NCBI GenBank assembly: GCA_964649415.1
Contig: CAZYSK010000035.1
Coordinates: 1-52,206, forward strand
Length of the DNA stretch: 52,206 nucleotides
Direction of reading: 5' to 3'
Origin: CAZYSK01 sp964649415
GTDB lineage: Bacteria; Chloroflexota; Anaerolineae; B4-G1
The position numbers and the translations under genes are program-made. This document shows positions 8,817 through 17,119 of this stretch, piece after piece. The notes beneath the pieces were generated by a model, which was not told the origin of the DNA, made no database searches, and saw only the letters and a list, made by a program, of their open reading frames with translations. The first letter of the stretch is position 1; each line of letters opens with the position of its first letter.

Positions 8817-8871
8817 CAAGACCTGGTTTCTTGTCCGGTTGATTTGGGCTTTGGAACTTGGGATTTGGGAT

Positions 8872-11421
8872 TTGAGACTCCGGCGTGACCTGGCTGCCCT
8901 GCTGATCCTCCTGCTCGTCGTCCTCGCCTTCTTCTGGCCGCTCCTCATCGGGGGCCAGTGGATTCCGCGTGGCGGCGGCGACCTGGTCTCCTTCATCTGG
9001 CCCATGTACCGCTACGCCGCTCGCAGCCTGCGCGCGGGCGTCGTGCCCCTGTGGAACCCCCACCTGCACAGCGGCGTGCCCTTCGTGGCCGACAACCAGT
9101 CCGGCGTCTTCTACCCCGTCAACCTGCTTGTCTTCGCCGTGTTCGGCGAGCCCTCCTACGCGCTGATGGAGGCACTCGTCGTCTTTCACGTCTGGCTCGC
9201 CGGCGCGGGCCTGTTCGCGCTGGCGCGTGGATTGGGCCTGCGCCGCTCCGCTGCGCTGGTGGGCGCGCTCGCCTTTGCCCTCTCCGATCTGTTCGTCACC
9301 CACATCGGCAACCTGAACCTCAACGCCACGGCCGCCTGGCTGCCGCTGCTCCTGCTGCTGACCCACCGGGCGCTGACGCGGCGCAGGATCGGCTGGGCGG
9401 CCGGCGCGGGGGCCGTGCTGGCGACGGCGGCGCTGGCCGGCCACGGCCAGATGTTGCTCTTCCTTGCCCTGACGCTCGTGCTGTATTTCCTGTATCGCCT
9501 GGCCGCCGACTGGCGCCGCGGCTGGCTCCACGCGCTGGGCAGTCTGGGCCTGGCGGCCCTCATCGTCGCCGTCGGGGTGGGGGGGGCGGCGCTGACGCTG
9601 CTCCCGGCCCAGGAGATGGCCGGGCACACCGGGCGGGGCCACCTGCCCTACGATGAGGCCACCCGCTATTCGCTCCCCCCCCGCGCGCTGATCGGCTTCC
9701 TGGCCCCCGACTTCTACGGGCGCGGCCCGGCTGGCTTCTGGGGCCCCTGGGACCGCGTCGAGGTCGGCTACGCCGGCGTCGCCACCCTCGTCCTCGCCGC
9801 CCTCGGCGCACTCACCGCCCTCAAAGCCCAACGCACGTCTCCGACACCCGGCACCCCACATCCGTCGTCCGACGTTTCACGTTTGACGTTTGACGTTTCA
9901 CGCACCACGCATCACGCATCACGCAGCACGCAACACGCAGTACGTGTCACGCCCCACCCATCACTCTCCCCATTCCCCACCCCCTTCTTCATCCTCCTCG
10001 TGATCCTCGGCCTGCTCCTCGCTATGGGCCGCCACACGCCCGTCTACCGGCTCCTGTACCGTTTCGCGCCCACCTTCGACCAGGTGCGCGCCCCCGCGCG
10101 GCTGATCCTGCTCGTCGATCTGGGCCTGGCCATGCTCGCCGCCCGCGGCCTGGACCGGCTTCTCAGCCCCGCACCGGACCGCGGGCATCCTGCCCGCACA
10201 CCCATGGACCGCGGGCATCCTGCCCGCATGCCTGTGGACCGCGGGCATCTTGCCCGCATGCCCCTTGCAGCCTGGACCGCCCTCGCTGCACTGCTCTGCG
10301 CCGCGGTGCTGCTGGCCGTCGGGCTCCCACGCGCGCAGGCCGTGCCGCCCCCGGATCGCGTGCCACAGGCGACGGCCAGCGTCGTCATCGCCGCCGTGCT
10401 GCTCGCGCTCAGCGGGCTCCTCGTGTGGTTGGCCCGCTCCGAGCGCTGGCGGCGCTGGCTCGGCGGGCTGTTCCTGGCGCTGCTGGCGCTCGACCTGATC
10501 GGGCTGGGCTTGCACTTGGAGGTCGAGCCCAACGATCCCACGCTGGGCTTCCGCCACGAGGACGTGGCCGCCTTCCTGCGCCAGGCCACACAACGCCATC
10601 CCTTCCGCATCGAGGTCGCCACCGGTGCGTGGCAGCCCGACGCGGCGCTCGTGCACGGCCTGTACGACGTCGGCGGCGTCTACAATCCCCTCGGCCTGGC
10701 GCCGTACCAGGCCTATCGCTGGGCCGTGGGGGAGCGGGGGTCACCCCTTTATAACCTGCTGGGCGTCAAGTACGTCCTGGCCGACAAAGGCGCGCCCCCT
10801 GGGCCCCCTGGGGATGAGCGCTTCGTGCCCGTCTACACGGCCAGCGCATCCCTGGACGTCTATGAGAACACGGCCGCGCTGCCCCGGGCGCTCGTGGTCC
10901 ACTGCGCCCAGGTCGTGCCCGAGCACGCGGCGGCCTGGGAGGCGATCCACGCGCCCGACTTCGACCCCGCGCAAACGGTCGTGCTGGAGGAGACCTGGGT
11001 CGCCGGCCGCGATCTGCCGGGCGCGGATTGCGGCACGGCGGCGGAAGACGGGGCCGTGACATTCGTGCGCTACGGATCGAACCGCGTCGAGCTGTCGGTG
11101 CGCGCGTCCGCGGGCGGATTCCTCGTCCTCAGTGACGTGTACTACCCCGGCTGGCGGGCGACCGTGGACGGCGTGCCCGTTGAGGTCCTGCGGGCCAACT
11201 ACGTCTTCCGCGCAGTTCCGCTCCCGGCGGGCGAGCACACGGTCGAGATGCTGTTCGTTCCGTGGACCTGGCGCGCCGGCCTGGCGGTGACCCTCGTCAC
11301 GTGGGGAGCGTTGGGGATCTGGGTCGCGCTGCGGGTCTTGATTTGCCCGCGGAAAGCGGCTATCCAGAACTTCAACGCAGAGTCGCCGAGGCGGAGAGAC
11401 GCAGAGATGGGGCCAGGATGA
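8872..11421 (+). CDS. YfhO-like multi-spanning membrane protein (GT-C type)
   Basis: A giant integral membrane protein of about 849 residues, related to the YfhO family of GT-C glycosyltransferase-like proteins. The opening region has WIPRGGGDLVSFIWP, then VPLWNPHLHSGVPFVADNQ, followed by many membrane segments. The C-terminal soluble domain ends with the conserved YYPGWRATVDGVPVEV and FRAVPLPAGEH motifs. Such proteins are implicated in polyprenol-linked sugar transfer to cell-envelope polymers. The start is uncertain: TTG at 8872 places a basic patch before the first helix, and TTG at 8851 is an alternative; ATG further up lies in the repeat array. Two repeat-derived inserts (about residues 334-361 and 435-463) and a repeat-derived C-terminal tail (RKAAIQNFNAESPRRRDAE) are in frame. 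It is a paralogue of the gene at 41512-44619. Confidence 0.8.
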   Translation: MRLRRDLAALLILLLVVLAFFWPLLIGGQWIPRGGGDLVSFIWPMYRYAARSLRAGVVPLWNPHLHSGVPFVADNQSGVFYPVNLLVFAVFGEPSYALMEALVVFHVWLAGAGLFALARGLGLRRSAALVGALAFALSDLFVTHIGNLNLNATAAWLPLLLLLTHRALTRRRIGWAAGAGAVLATAALAGHGQMLLFLALTLVLYFLYRLAADWRRGWLHALGSLGLAALIVAVGVGGAALTLLPAQEMAGHTGRGHLPYDEATRYSLPPRALIGFLAPDFYGRGPAGFWGPWDRVEVGYAGVATLVLAALGALTALKAQRTSPTPGTPHPSSDVSRLTFDVSRTTHHASRSTQHAVRVTPHPSLSPFPTPFFILLVILGLLLAMGRHTPVYRLLYRFAPTFDQVRAPARLILLVDLGLAMLAARGLDRLLSPAPDRGHPARTPMDRGHPARMPVDRGHLARMPLAAWTALAALLCAAVLLAVGLPRAQAVPPPDRVPQATASVVIAAVLLALSGLLVWLARSERWRRWLGGLFLALLALDLIGLGLHLEVEPNDPTLGFRHEDVAAFLRQATQRHPFRIEVATGAWQPDAALVHGLYDVGGVYNPLGLAPYQAYRWAVGERGSPLYNLLGVKYVLADKGAPPGPPGDERFVPVYTASASLDVYENTAALPRALVVHCAQVVPEHAAAWEAIHAPDFDPAQTVVLEETWVAGRDLPGADCGTAAEDGAVTFVRYGSNRVELSVRASAGGFLVLSDVYYPGWRATVDGVPVEVLRANYVFRAVPLPAGEHTVEMLFVPWTWRAGLAVTLVTWGALGIWVALRVLICPRKAAIQNFNAESPRRRDAEMGPG
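9871..9953. repeat. In-frame low-complexity repeat (TTTGACGTTTCACG / ACGCATC words)
   Basis: This segment of the YfhO-like gene is built of the words GACGTTTCACGTTTGACG and CACGCATCACGCA. The same TTTGACG/TTTCACG words fill the non-coding stretches at 14138-14178 and 15998-16068. Here the repeat stays open for translation as a polar loop just before the helix FFILLVILGLLLAMG. Confidence 0.8.
10176..10260. repeat. In-frame GGACC hairpin array, three copies, 30-bp period
   Basis: GGACC begins at 10176, 10206 and 10236. Each copy has stem GCGGGC, loop ATCCT (or ATCTT) and arm GCCCGC. It is translated as three 10-residue repeats of the type DRGHPARMPV inside an inter-helix loop of the YfhO-like protein. 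It is the reverse complement of the hairpin in the intergenic 110-bp array. Confidence 0.9.
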
Positions 11422-11506
11422 TGCTCTGCTTACCTGTGCCGAGAAGCCGTTCCCGCTTGTCTGGGCTAGGCGATGTATCTGTAGACACCAACAGGAGCTG
11501 CATACT

Positions 11507-12142
11507 ATGACACTCCTACTGGAAGACGTGATCAAACTCGTGATAGCGCTCGTCGTCGGCGGGATGATTGGCCTGGAGCGGGAGTTCCGCGACAAGGCGG
11601 CCGGCTTCCGCACGATTATGTTGATCTGCGTCGGCGCGACTCTCTTCACCATCTTCTCCCTCAAGCTTGGCGCCGAAAGCGAGCCCGCTCGCATCGCGGC
11701 CAACGTCGTCACGGGCGTTGGCTTCCTGGGCGCGGGGGCGATCCTGCGCGACGGTGGCCGCGTGATGGGCCTGACGACGGCGTCCACCATCTGGCTCGCT
11801 GCGGCGCTGGGCATGGGGATCGGCGAAGGGGAGTATCTGTTCTCCGCACTCGTGGCCGCGCTCGTCCTGATCATCCTTTGGGCGTTCCCCCCCATCGAGG
11901 CGTGGATCAGCAGTGTCCTGGAGACGCGCACCTACGAGATGATCTGCCCCGCCAGTCACGAGAAGCGCGACCAATTGGCGGCCGTGTTCCGCGAGTGCGG
12001 CTTGCGCGTGCGGACCCACAAGCAGGTCAAGCGCGGGGACGAGATGGTGTGCACCTGGCAGGCGGTCGGGGCGCTGGAGAAACACGAGCGGCTGGTCGAG
12101 GCGCTCTTCGCCGATCCCGAGGTGCGGGAGTTCCTGTTCTAG
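11507..12142 (+). CDS. MgtC/SapB family inner-membrane protein
   Basis: A 211-residue protein. The N-terminal MgtC/SapB domain has about four to five membrane helices and the family motif GGMIGLEREFRDKAAGFRT, then GVGFLGAGAILRDG and GLTTASTIWLAAALGMGIG. A C-terminal cytoplasmic domain of about 75 residues (from TYEMICPASHEKRDQ) resembles the ACT-like tail of longer MgtC homologues. Family members are linked to magnesium limitation and membrane physiology; the exact role here is not evident. AGGAG lies nine bases before the ATG. It starts 85 bases after the YfhO-like gene, and the spacer contains a short CTTGTCTGGG word also found in the 110-bp array. Confidence 0.88.
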   Translation: MTLLLEDVIKLVIALVVGGMIGLEREFRDKAAGFRTIMLICVGATLFTIFSLKLGAESEPARIAANVVTGVGFLGAGAILRDGGRVMGLTTASTIWLAAALGMGIGEGEYLFSALVAALVLIILWAFPPIEAWISSVLETRTYEMICPASHEKRDQLAAVFRECGLRVRTHKQVKRGDEMVCTWQAVGALEKHERLVEALFADPEVREFLF

Positions 12143-12200
12143 TCTGCACAAGAGTTGAGAGAGCGTTCGTAGTGAGCTACGGAGTCTGTGGAGCAGCGTC

Positions 12201-12720
12201 CCCGTTCGTAGTGAGCTACGGAGCGCAGCGGAGTAGCGTCCCGACGGCACTCCGGCAGACCTACGTGCCTCACTACGAACCCGGAAGTAGCGTCCCACGG
12301 CACTCCGGCGGACCTGCGGACGGATGTCTGCATCCGCCGGATGTCTGCATCCGCCCTTACTACGAACCAAGCTGCCCAGCGCAGCAGCGTCCCCGTTCGT
12401 AGTGAGCTACGGAGCGCAGCGGAGTAGCGTCCCGACGGCACTCCGGCAGACCTACGTGCCTCACTACGAACCCGGAAGTAGCGTCCCACGGCACTCCGGC
12501 GGACCTGCGGACGGATGTCTGCATCCGCCGGATGTCTGCATCCGCCCTTACTACGAACCAAGCTGCCCAGCGCAGCAGCGTCCCCGTTCGTAGTGAGCTA
12601 CGGAGCGCAGCGGAGTAGCGTCCCGACGGCACTCCGGCGGGCCTGCGGACGGATGTCTGCATCCGCCGGATGTCTGCATCCGCCGGATGTGTGCATCCGC
12701 CCTCACTACGAACGGATGCC
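12201..12720. repeat. 191-bp higher-order tandem repeat with nested hairpins
   Basis: The unit beginning CCCGTTCGTAGTGAGCTACGG occurs at 12201, 12392 and 12583, a 191-bp period, with the third copy rearranged and shortened. Each unit contains several smaller palindromes, including GTAG-TGAG-CTAC and GCGGATG, loop TCTG, CATCCGC, which is itself duplicated. The whole interval 12143-12744 contains no gene; open frames through it are repeat-derived. Confidence 0.95.
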
Positions 12721-12744
12721 ACACCTATGTGTGCAGAAGAGCCG

Positions 12745-12774
12745 AGAGCGGGACGCCATCTGGCGTCCCGCTCT
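12745..12774. terminator. Strong hairpin, likely bidirectional terminator
   Basis: AGAGCGGGACGCC pairs perfectly over 13 bases with GGCGTCCCGCTCT around the loop ATCT, and TATT follows on the + strand. It lies 26 bases beyond the stop of the - strand acyl-CoA dehydrogenase. It could end that operon. The T-run is short on both strands. Confidence 0.6.
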
Positions 12775-12800
12775 TATTCGGGCGTGCTTCGGGCCGGGCC

Positions 12801-13949
12801 TCAGCGGCCCAGGAACTGCCGCGCGATGACTAGCCGCTGGATCTCGTTGGTCCCCTCGCCGATGGCACACAGCCGCTGGTCGCGATACATGCGCTCGACC
12901 TCGTACTCCCGCACGTACCCGTAGCCGCCGTGGATCTGGATCGCCGCCCGGCAGGCGTGCTCCGAGCTCTCCGTGGCGAACAGCTTGGCCATCGCGGCCT
13001 CTTTGGTGAACCGTTTCCCCTGCTCCCTGAGCCACGCCGCGCGCTGCACCAGCAGGCGCGCCGCCTCGATCTCCGTCGCCATGTCGGCGATCATCCACTG
13101 GACGGCCTGGAACTTCGCGATCCGCCGGCCGAACTGCGTCCGCTCCTGCGCGTACGCGACGGCCCGCTCGAACGCGCCCTGCGCCAGTCCCGTCGCCATC
13201 GCCGCGATGGCCACCCGCCCGGCGTCCAGCGTGATCAGGAACTGCTTGAAGCCCTCGTTCTCCGTCCCCAGCAGGTTCTCCGCCGGGATGCGGCAATCCT
13301 CGAAGAACAGCTCTGAGGTCACCGAGCCCTTCAGGCCCATCTTCTTCTCATCCCGCCCCGGCTGGAAGCCCGGGGTGCCCTTCTCGACGATGAAGGAGGA
13401 TATCCCGCGGGTACGTTTCTCCGGGTCGGGATCCGTTCGGGCGGTGATGACGACGACGTCCGCGATCGAGCCGTTGGTGATGAATATCTTTTGGCCGTTG
13501 ATCACCCATTCATCGCCGTCACGGACCGCGCGGGTGCGGGTCGCGCCGGCGTCGGAGCCGGCCTGCGGCTCCGTCAGGCCGAAGGCGCCGATCTGCTCCC
13601 CGCGTGCCAGCGGCACCAGGTACTTCTGCTTCTGCGCCTCTGTGCCGAAGAGAAAGATAGGCTCACTGCACAGGGACGTGTGCGCATCGAGCGTGATGGC
13701 CATGGAGCCCGAGACGCGGGCGATCTCCTCCAGCGCGATGACCAGGCTGGTGTAGCCGCCGCCGGACCCGCCATACGCTTCAGGAAAAGGCAATCCCAGG
13801 ATGCCCAGCGCGCCCATGCGGCGAAAGATGTCGTCTGGAAAGCAGTCTGTCTCGTCTATCTCCTCGGCACGGGGCGCGATCTCCTTCTCCGCGAACTCCC
13901 GCACCATGCGCCGTATCATCCGGTGTTCCTCGCTCGCCTGGAAGTCCAT
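12801..13949 (-). CDS. Acyl-CoA dehydrogenase (short/branched-chain type)
   Basis: A 382-residue FAD-dependent acyl-CoA dehydrogenase, which introduces the 2,3-double bond into an acyl-CoA. The N-terminal helical domain starts at MDFQASEEHRMIRRMVREFA. The FAD-binding segment is FGLTEPQAGSDAGATRTRAV and the C-terminal signature is GGYGYVREYEVERMYRDQRL. The catalytic glutamate is present in the IGEGTNEIQR motif, the usual position for short- and medium-chain enzymes. Start at 13949 follows AGGAAAGGA at good spacing; an upstream in-frame ATG at 13988 lacks one. It is the last gene of a - strand cluster with CoA-transferase and thiolase-like genes. The substrate cannot be fixed from sequence. Confidence 0.9.
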   Translation of the reverse strand: MDFQASEEHRMIRRMVREFAEKEIAPRAEEIDETDCFPDDIFRRMGALGILGLPFPEAYGGSGGGYTSLVIALEEIARVSGSMAITLDAHTSLCSEPIFLFGTEAQKQKYLVPLARGEQIGAFGLTEPQAGSDAGATRTRAVRDGDEWVINGQKIFITNGSIADVVVITARTDPDPEKRTRGISSFIVEKGTPGFQPGRDEKKMGLKGSVTSELFFEDCRIPAENLLGTENEGFKQFLITLDAGRVAIAAMATGLAQGAFERAVAYAQERTQFGRRIAKFQAVQWMIADMATEIEAARLLVQRAAWLREQGKRFTKEAAMAKLFATESSEHACRAAIQIHGGYGYVREYEVERMYRDQRLCAIGEGTNEIQRLVIARQFLGR

Positions 13950-14035
13950 TGCTAGTCCTTTCCTCGCTTTGCATTGCGGGCGTTCCACGTTCGACGTCCG
14001 CGCCTATGACTGTTGGCCGGAGAAGCGGGCGCGGG

Positions 14036-14178
14036 TGTTCCAATCGGACGATGCCCGCGGTTCGGAACGCCGGCAGTCCGCAGTGCCGGCAGGATGCCGG
14101 CGGTCCGAATGGTCGCCGTGTGGTCGCGTGCCCGACGTTTGACGTTTGACGCATGACGTTTGACGTTTCACGTTCCAC
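14036..14178. repeat. Intergenic cluster of hairpin and TTTGACG repeats
   Basis: The 278-bp space between the CoA-transferase B gene and the acyl-CoA dehydrogenase is mostly repeats. A hairpin GCCGGC, loop AGGAT, GCCGGC lies at 14085-14101 and is followed by GGTCC, the same layout as in the 110-bp array but with another stem. From 14138 the words TTTGACG and TTTCACG alternate. Confidence 0.85.
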
Positions 14179-14227
14179 GCCTGCCAGGCAGTCCCACCTG
14201 CCCACACAACCGCCAGTTCTATGCCCA

Positions 14228-15007
14228 TCAGGACCGCAGGAACAGCCCCTCAGGGTCGATAGTGTGCCTCAGCAGGTCGATCTCCTCGACCGTTGGAGGC
14301 TCCGTCTCCGTCGTTCTCGAGGTGTCCATGGCGAACTCCGTGTTCTCCAGGATCTGCTGAACGGAGATGCCGGGGTGGTGTGAGGCCAGATACATCTCCC
14401 GTGTCTCCTCGTCGAACAGCATCACCCCCAGGTTCGTGATCACCGACGCCGGCCCGCCCCGGATCAGCCCGGCCTTCTCGCGGCCCTGGGGTCCATCCAC
14501 CCATCCGGGGCTGGTCAGGTAGTGCACCTGCTCGGGGAAGCGCCGTTTTTCGTGCAGCATGATGATCACGGTCCGCTTGGAAAGACAGGCGATGTCGCCA
14601 GCGCCGCCACTGCCCGGGAGACGTACCCTGGGGTGGTGGTAGTCGCCGATGACGGTCGAGTTCAGGTTGCCGTACCGGTCCACCTGCGCGCCGCCCAGGA
14701 AGCCCACGTCGATGAATCCTCGCTGCAGCACCGTGGCGAAGATGTCGAACAACCCCCGGCACGTGGATGCCCCGTGCACGCAGCGTGAGTCGCCCACGCT
14801 GGCGGGGAGATGCAGGAGGGCGCTGTCAACCGTTCCGGCCTCGAATACGATCACGCTGTCCGGTGCCTGCGTGTACTTGGCCAGCATGGATGCGATCATC
14901 GGCAGCCCGGTTCCCACGAACACGATTTCGCCGTCGCCGATCTCCTTCGCGGCTCGGGTGACCATCAGCTCCGCGGTGGAGTAATCCTTGGCGTATTCTT
15001 TTCCCAT
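14228..15007 (-). CDS. CoA-transferase family I, subunit B (glutaconate CoA-transferase B-like)
   Basis: The 259-residue beta subunit of a heterodimeric family I CoA-transferase. It has the opening GDGEIVFVGTGLPMIASMLAK and the glutamate E56 in VIVFEAG, at the position of the catalytic Glu54 of Acidaminococcus glutaconate CoA-transferase. Further motifs are GGAQVDRYGNLNSTVIG and LPGSGGAGDIA. It would form the glutamyl-CoA thioester intermediate. GGAG and the upstream ATGAGGAG form the ribosome site in the four-base space after subunit A. The related IpdB hydrolases share this fold, so a ring-opening hydrolase cannot be excluded, but the retained glutamate favours CoA transfer. Confidence 0.83.
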   Translation of the reverse strand: MGKEYAKDYSTAELMVTRAAKEIGDGEIVFVGTGLPMIASMLAKYTQAPDSVIVFEAGTVDSALLHLPASVGDSRCVHGASTCRGLFDIFATVLQRGFIDVGFLGGAQVDRYGNLNSTVIGDYHHPRVRLPGSGGAGDIACLSKRTVIIMLHEKRRFPEQVHYLTSPGWVDGPQGREKAGLIRGGPASVITNLGVMLFDEETREMYLASHHPGISVQQILENTEFAMDTSRTTETEPPTVEEIDLLRHTIDPEGLFLRS

Positions 15008-15011
15008 CTCC

Positions 15012-15980
15012 TCATCTCCTGACCACGTTCGCGCTGTATCCCAGGGCCGGGTCTGCCTTCAGGAAGGACAGCCGCTCGATGCCCCCGATGCGGTCCAGAT
15101 AGTCCCAGTGGTCCGCCGCGCCGTACACGTACGTCTCCAGATACTCCCGGAACGCGTCCGCGCCCCCCTTGGCTGCCTGCGCGTACAGGGCGTAGTGTTG
15201 GGGATCGTAGTCGTAGCACCCATGGCAGGCGGTCGGGTGCGCGCCGTAGGGCACGTGGACGATGGCGTCCACGCGGATAAACGGGATGCAGTTCCGCTCC
15301 GGGTCCCGGCGGATGAATTCCTCGGAGACGATCTCCTCGGCCGTCACGATGACCTTCTTGGCCGCCCGGGCGACGAAATCGTCGGCGTAGCTCTGGCCCA
15401 GGATGCGCACCGTGCCCTGTTGGCCCACCATCTGCGCGTGGATCACGGCCACGTCAGGGTTCACCGCCGGCAGCAGCACCACCTTGTCCCCGGTGAAGGG
15501 GCAGTCCATCAGCACCAGCTTCTTGTTGGCGGCCTTGGGGTCGCGCTGGCGTTGCTCGGCCTCGAAGCCGGACTGCGTGATCATGTCCGAACCGAGCATC
15601 GTCCTGGCCGGGATGAAGGGCAGCCCCAGCGCCCCTGCGACCAGCCTCAGGGTCGCGCCGAAGTTGCTGTAGTCCTCCCACTGGATGGATCCTTCCTCGA
15701 TCGCGCGCCTGAAGTTCGGGCTGGGACTGACGAACAGCTCGTCGCCGATGTAGGCGACCTCCACGCGCTTGACGGCGCCTGCTCCGATGAGTATATCCGC
15801 GTCCATCCCCGGGGAGTGGCCGTAGATGACCAGTTCCCGTCTCTCCTGGCGCAGCATCTCGCGGATAAACGCCATCGGGTGGCGCTGCATGGTGAAACCG
15901 CCGAAGGTGATGTGGTCCCCGTCGTGGATGAACTCCTTGACGGCCTCCTGCAAAGAGATGATCTTATTCGTCTGCGACAC
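15012..15980 (-). CDS. CoA-transferase family I, subunit A (glutaconate CoA-transferase A-like)
   Basis: The 322-residue alpha subunit of the same enzyme. It starts with SLQEAVKEFIHDGDHITFGGF and carries HPMAFIREMLRQ, GAGAVKRVEVAYIG and GLPFIPARTMLGSD, all typical of GctA-like proteins. It supplies most of the CoA pocket. It is followed by subunit B after four bases, so the pair is translationally coupled. The gene begins right after a TTTGACG/TTTCACG repeat block that separates it from the asparaginase. Upstream of the ATG is AAAGGAG with acceptable spacing. Confidence 0.83.
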   Translation of the reverse strand: MSQTNKIISLQEAVKEFIHDGDHITFGGFTMQRHPMAFIREMLRQERRELVIYGHSPGMDADILIGAGAVKRVEVAYIGDELFVSPSPNFRRAIEEGSIQWEDYSNFGATLRLVAGALGLPFIPARTMLGSDMITQSGFEAEQRQRDPKAANKKLVLMDCPFTGDKVVLLPAVNPDVAVIHAQMVGQQGTVRILGQSYADDFVARAAKKVIVTAEEIVSEEFIRRDPERNCIPFIRVDAIVHVPYGAHPTACHGCYDYDPQHYALYAQAAKGGADAFREYLETYVYGAADHWDYLDRIGGIERLSFLKADPALGYSANVVRR

Positions 15981-15997
15981 CTCTGGTACTCCTTTGC

Positions 15998-16068
15998 TTT
16001 GACGTTTGACGTTTCACGCTTGACGTTTGACGTTTGACGCTTGACGTTTCACGTCTCACGTCTCACGT
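15998..16068. repeat. TTTGACG / TTTCACG short tandem repeat overlapping a stop codon
   Basis: About ten copies of a 7-10 base word (TTTGACG, TTTCACG, TCTCACG) fill the space between the asparaginase and the CoA-transferase A gene. The repeat reaches 16068 and supplies the last codons and the stop of the asparaginase (stop at 16056-16058). Confidence 0.85.
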
Positions 16069-17105
16069 TCGATGCCGACAACGACTCCGTCGCCGGTGGC
16101 GATATACGCATGTGCGATGTAGGGCGTGTTGTGGGCGATGCCGATCTGGCCCGCGCGATCCAGCACGATGAGCTCACCCTCACCGGTGGTGCGTCTGGCC
16201 AGCAGCGCGATGGCTGCGTCGGCCGCCTGCTGAGCCGACATCCCCTGGGCGATGAAGTCGCACGCGGTCTTGCTGATGACCACCCGCATCAGCGCCTCGC
16301 CGAAGCCCGTTGCGGAGACCGCTCCGGTCTCGTTGTCGGCGTAGGCCCCGCAGCCCACCAGCGGCGAGTCGCCCACGCGACCGGGCAGCTTGTTGAAGGT
16401 CCCGCCCGTGGAGGTGGCGGCCGCCAGGTTCCCGGCCACGTCCAGTGCCACAGCGCCGACCGTGTCCGAGGCCGCGCCATCGGAATGGCGCGTTTGTAGG
16501 GACGGTGGTGCGCCATCGGAATGGCGCCTTTGTAGGGACGGCGGTGCGCCATCGGAATGGCGCCTTTTTTCGGATGGCGGCGCGCCATCGGAATCGACGC
16601 CGAAGGGCTCCAGATCGTGCAGTTTACCTTCGGCCTGGGCGGTCCGCCAGCGTGCCAGTTCGCGCTCGGCCAGCAACTCCTCGACCGGGCAGACGGGCAC
16701 GTCCATCTGCCGGGCGAAGGCCTCCGCCCCCGCGCCGGCGAGCAGGGCGTGTTCGCTTTCCGTCATGACCAGCCGCGCCAGCGTGACCGGATGGCGCACC
16801 CGCTGGACGGCGGCGACCGCGCCGAAGTTGAGGTCGCGCCCATCCATGATGATCGCGTCCAGTTCGACCTCGGCCGCGGCGTTGAGAAACGAGCCGTAGC
16901 CCGCGTCGAACGTGGGATCATCCTCCAGGGCACGCACCGCAGCCTCGACTGCCTCCAGCGCCGACCCGCCTCGGGTGAGGATCGTCCAGCCGATTTCCGC
17001 CGCCTGGCGGGAGCCGTCCATGTGGGCCTGGTGGGTCTCCAATGGGATATCGTAGGCCCCGCCGTGAGTGATGATGATAGGGGATGTCTGCTTCATTTGT
17101 CTCAT
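16056..17105 (-). CDS. Isoaspartyl peptidase / plant-type L-asparaginase (Ntn hydrolase) with repeat insert
   Basis: A 349-residue Ntn-hydrolase of the IaaA/asparaginase type, which self-cleaves to alpha and beta subunits and then hydrolyses isoaspartyl dipeptides or asparagine. The N-terminus has IIITHGGAYDIP and FDAGYGSFLNAAAEVELDA. The nucleophile of the mature beta subunit is T215 in DTVGAVALDVAGNLAAATSTGG, followed by GRVGDSPLVGCGAYAD, so the active site is complete. Just before it, residues about 171-212 are a 12-residue repeat of the type SDGAPPSLQRRH made by an in-frame hairpin array. The insert is in the linker that autoproteolysis releases. Its link to the surrounding acyl-CoA genes is unclear. 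The start at 17105 has no strong ribosome site; ATG at 17096 is an alternative. Confidence 0.87.
   Translation of the reverse strand: MRQMKQTSPIIITHGGAYDIPLETHQAHMDGSRQAAEIGWTILTRGGSALEAVEAAVRALEDDPTFDAGYGSFLNAAAEVELDAIIMDGRDLNFGAVAAVQRVRHPVTLARLVMTESEHALLAGAGAEAFARQMDVPVCPVEELLAERELARWRTAQAEGKLHDLEPFGVDSDGAPPSEKRRHSDGAPPSLQRRHSDGAPPSLQTRHSDGAASDTVGAVALDVAGNLAAATSTGGTFNKLPGRVGDSPLVGCGAYADNETGAVSATGFGEALMRVVISKTACDFIAQGMSAQQAADAAIALLARRTTGEGELIVLDRAGQIGIAHNTPYIAHAYIATGDGVVVGIERET
16474..16595. repeat. In-frame hairpin array in the asparaginase, 36-bp period
   Basis: GCGCCAT, loop CGGA, ATGGCGC recurs at 16474, 16510, 16546 and (partial) 16582, a period of 36 bp or twelve codons. Between hairpins lie words such as TTTGTAGGGACGG. 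It encodes the 12-residue repeats directly upstream of the catalytic threonine. Confidence 0.92.
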
Positions 17106-17119
17106 TGTCTGTGGCTGTG

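Noticed and set aside
8716..8871. N-terminal extension of the YfhO-like protein
   Set aside because: The extension would only translate 110-bp repeat and inverted-repeat sequence, and lacks family similarity. A start near 8872 puts a basic patch before the first helix.
8129..8889. Open frames on both strands through the 110-bp array
   Set aside because: They are periodic translations of the repeat in all frames and have no ribosome sites or family similarity. The same holds for frames in the arrays at 12201, 23711, 35933 and 49497.
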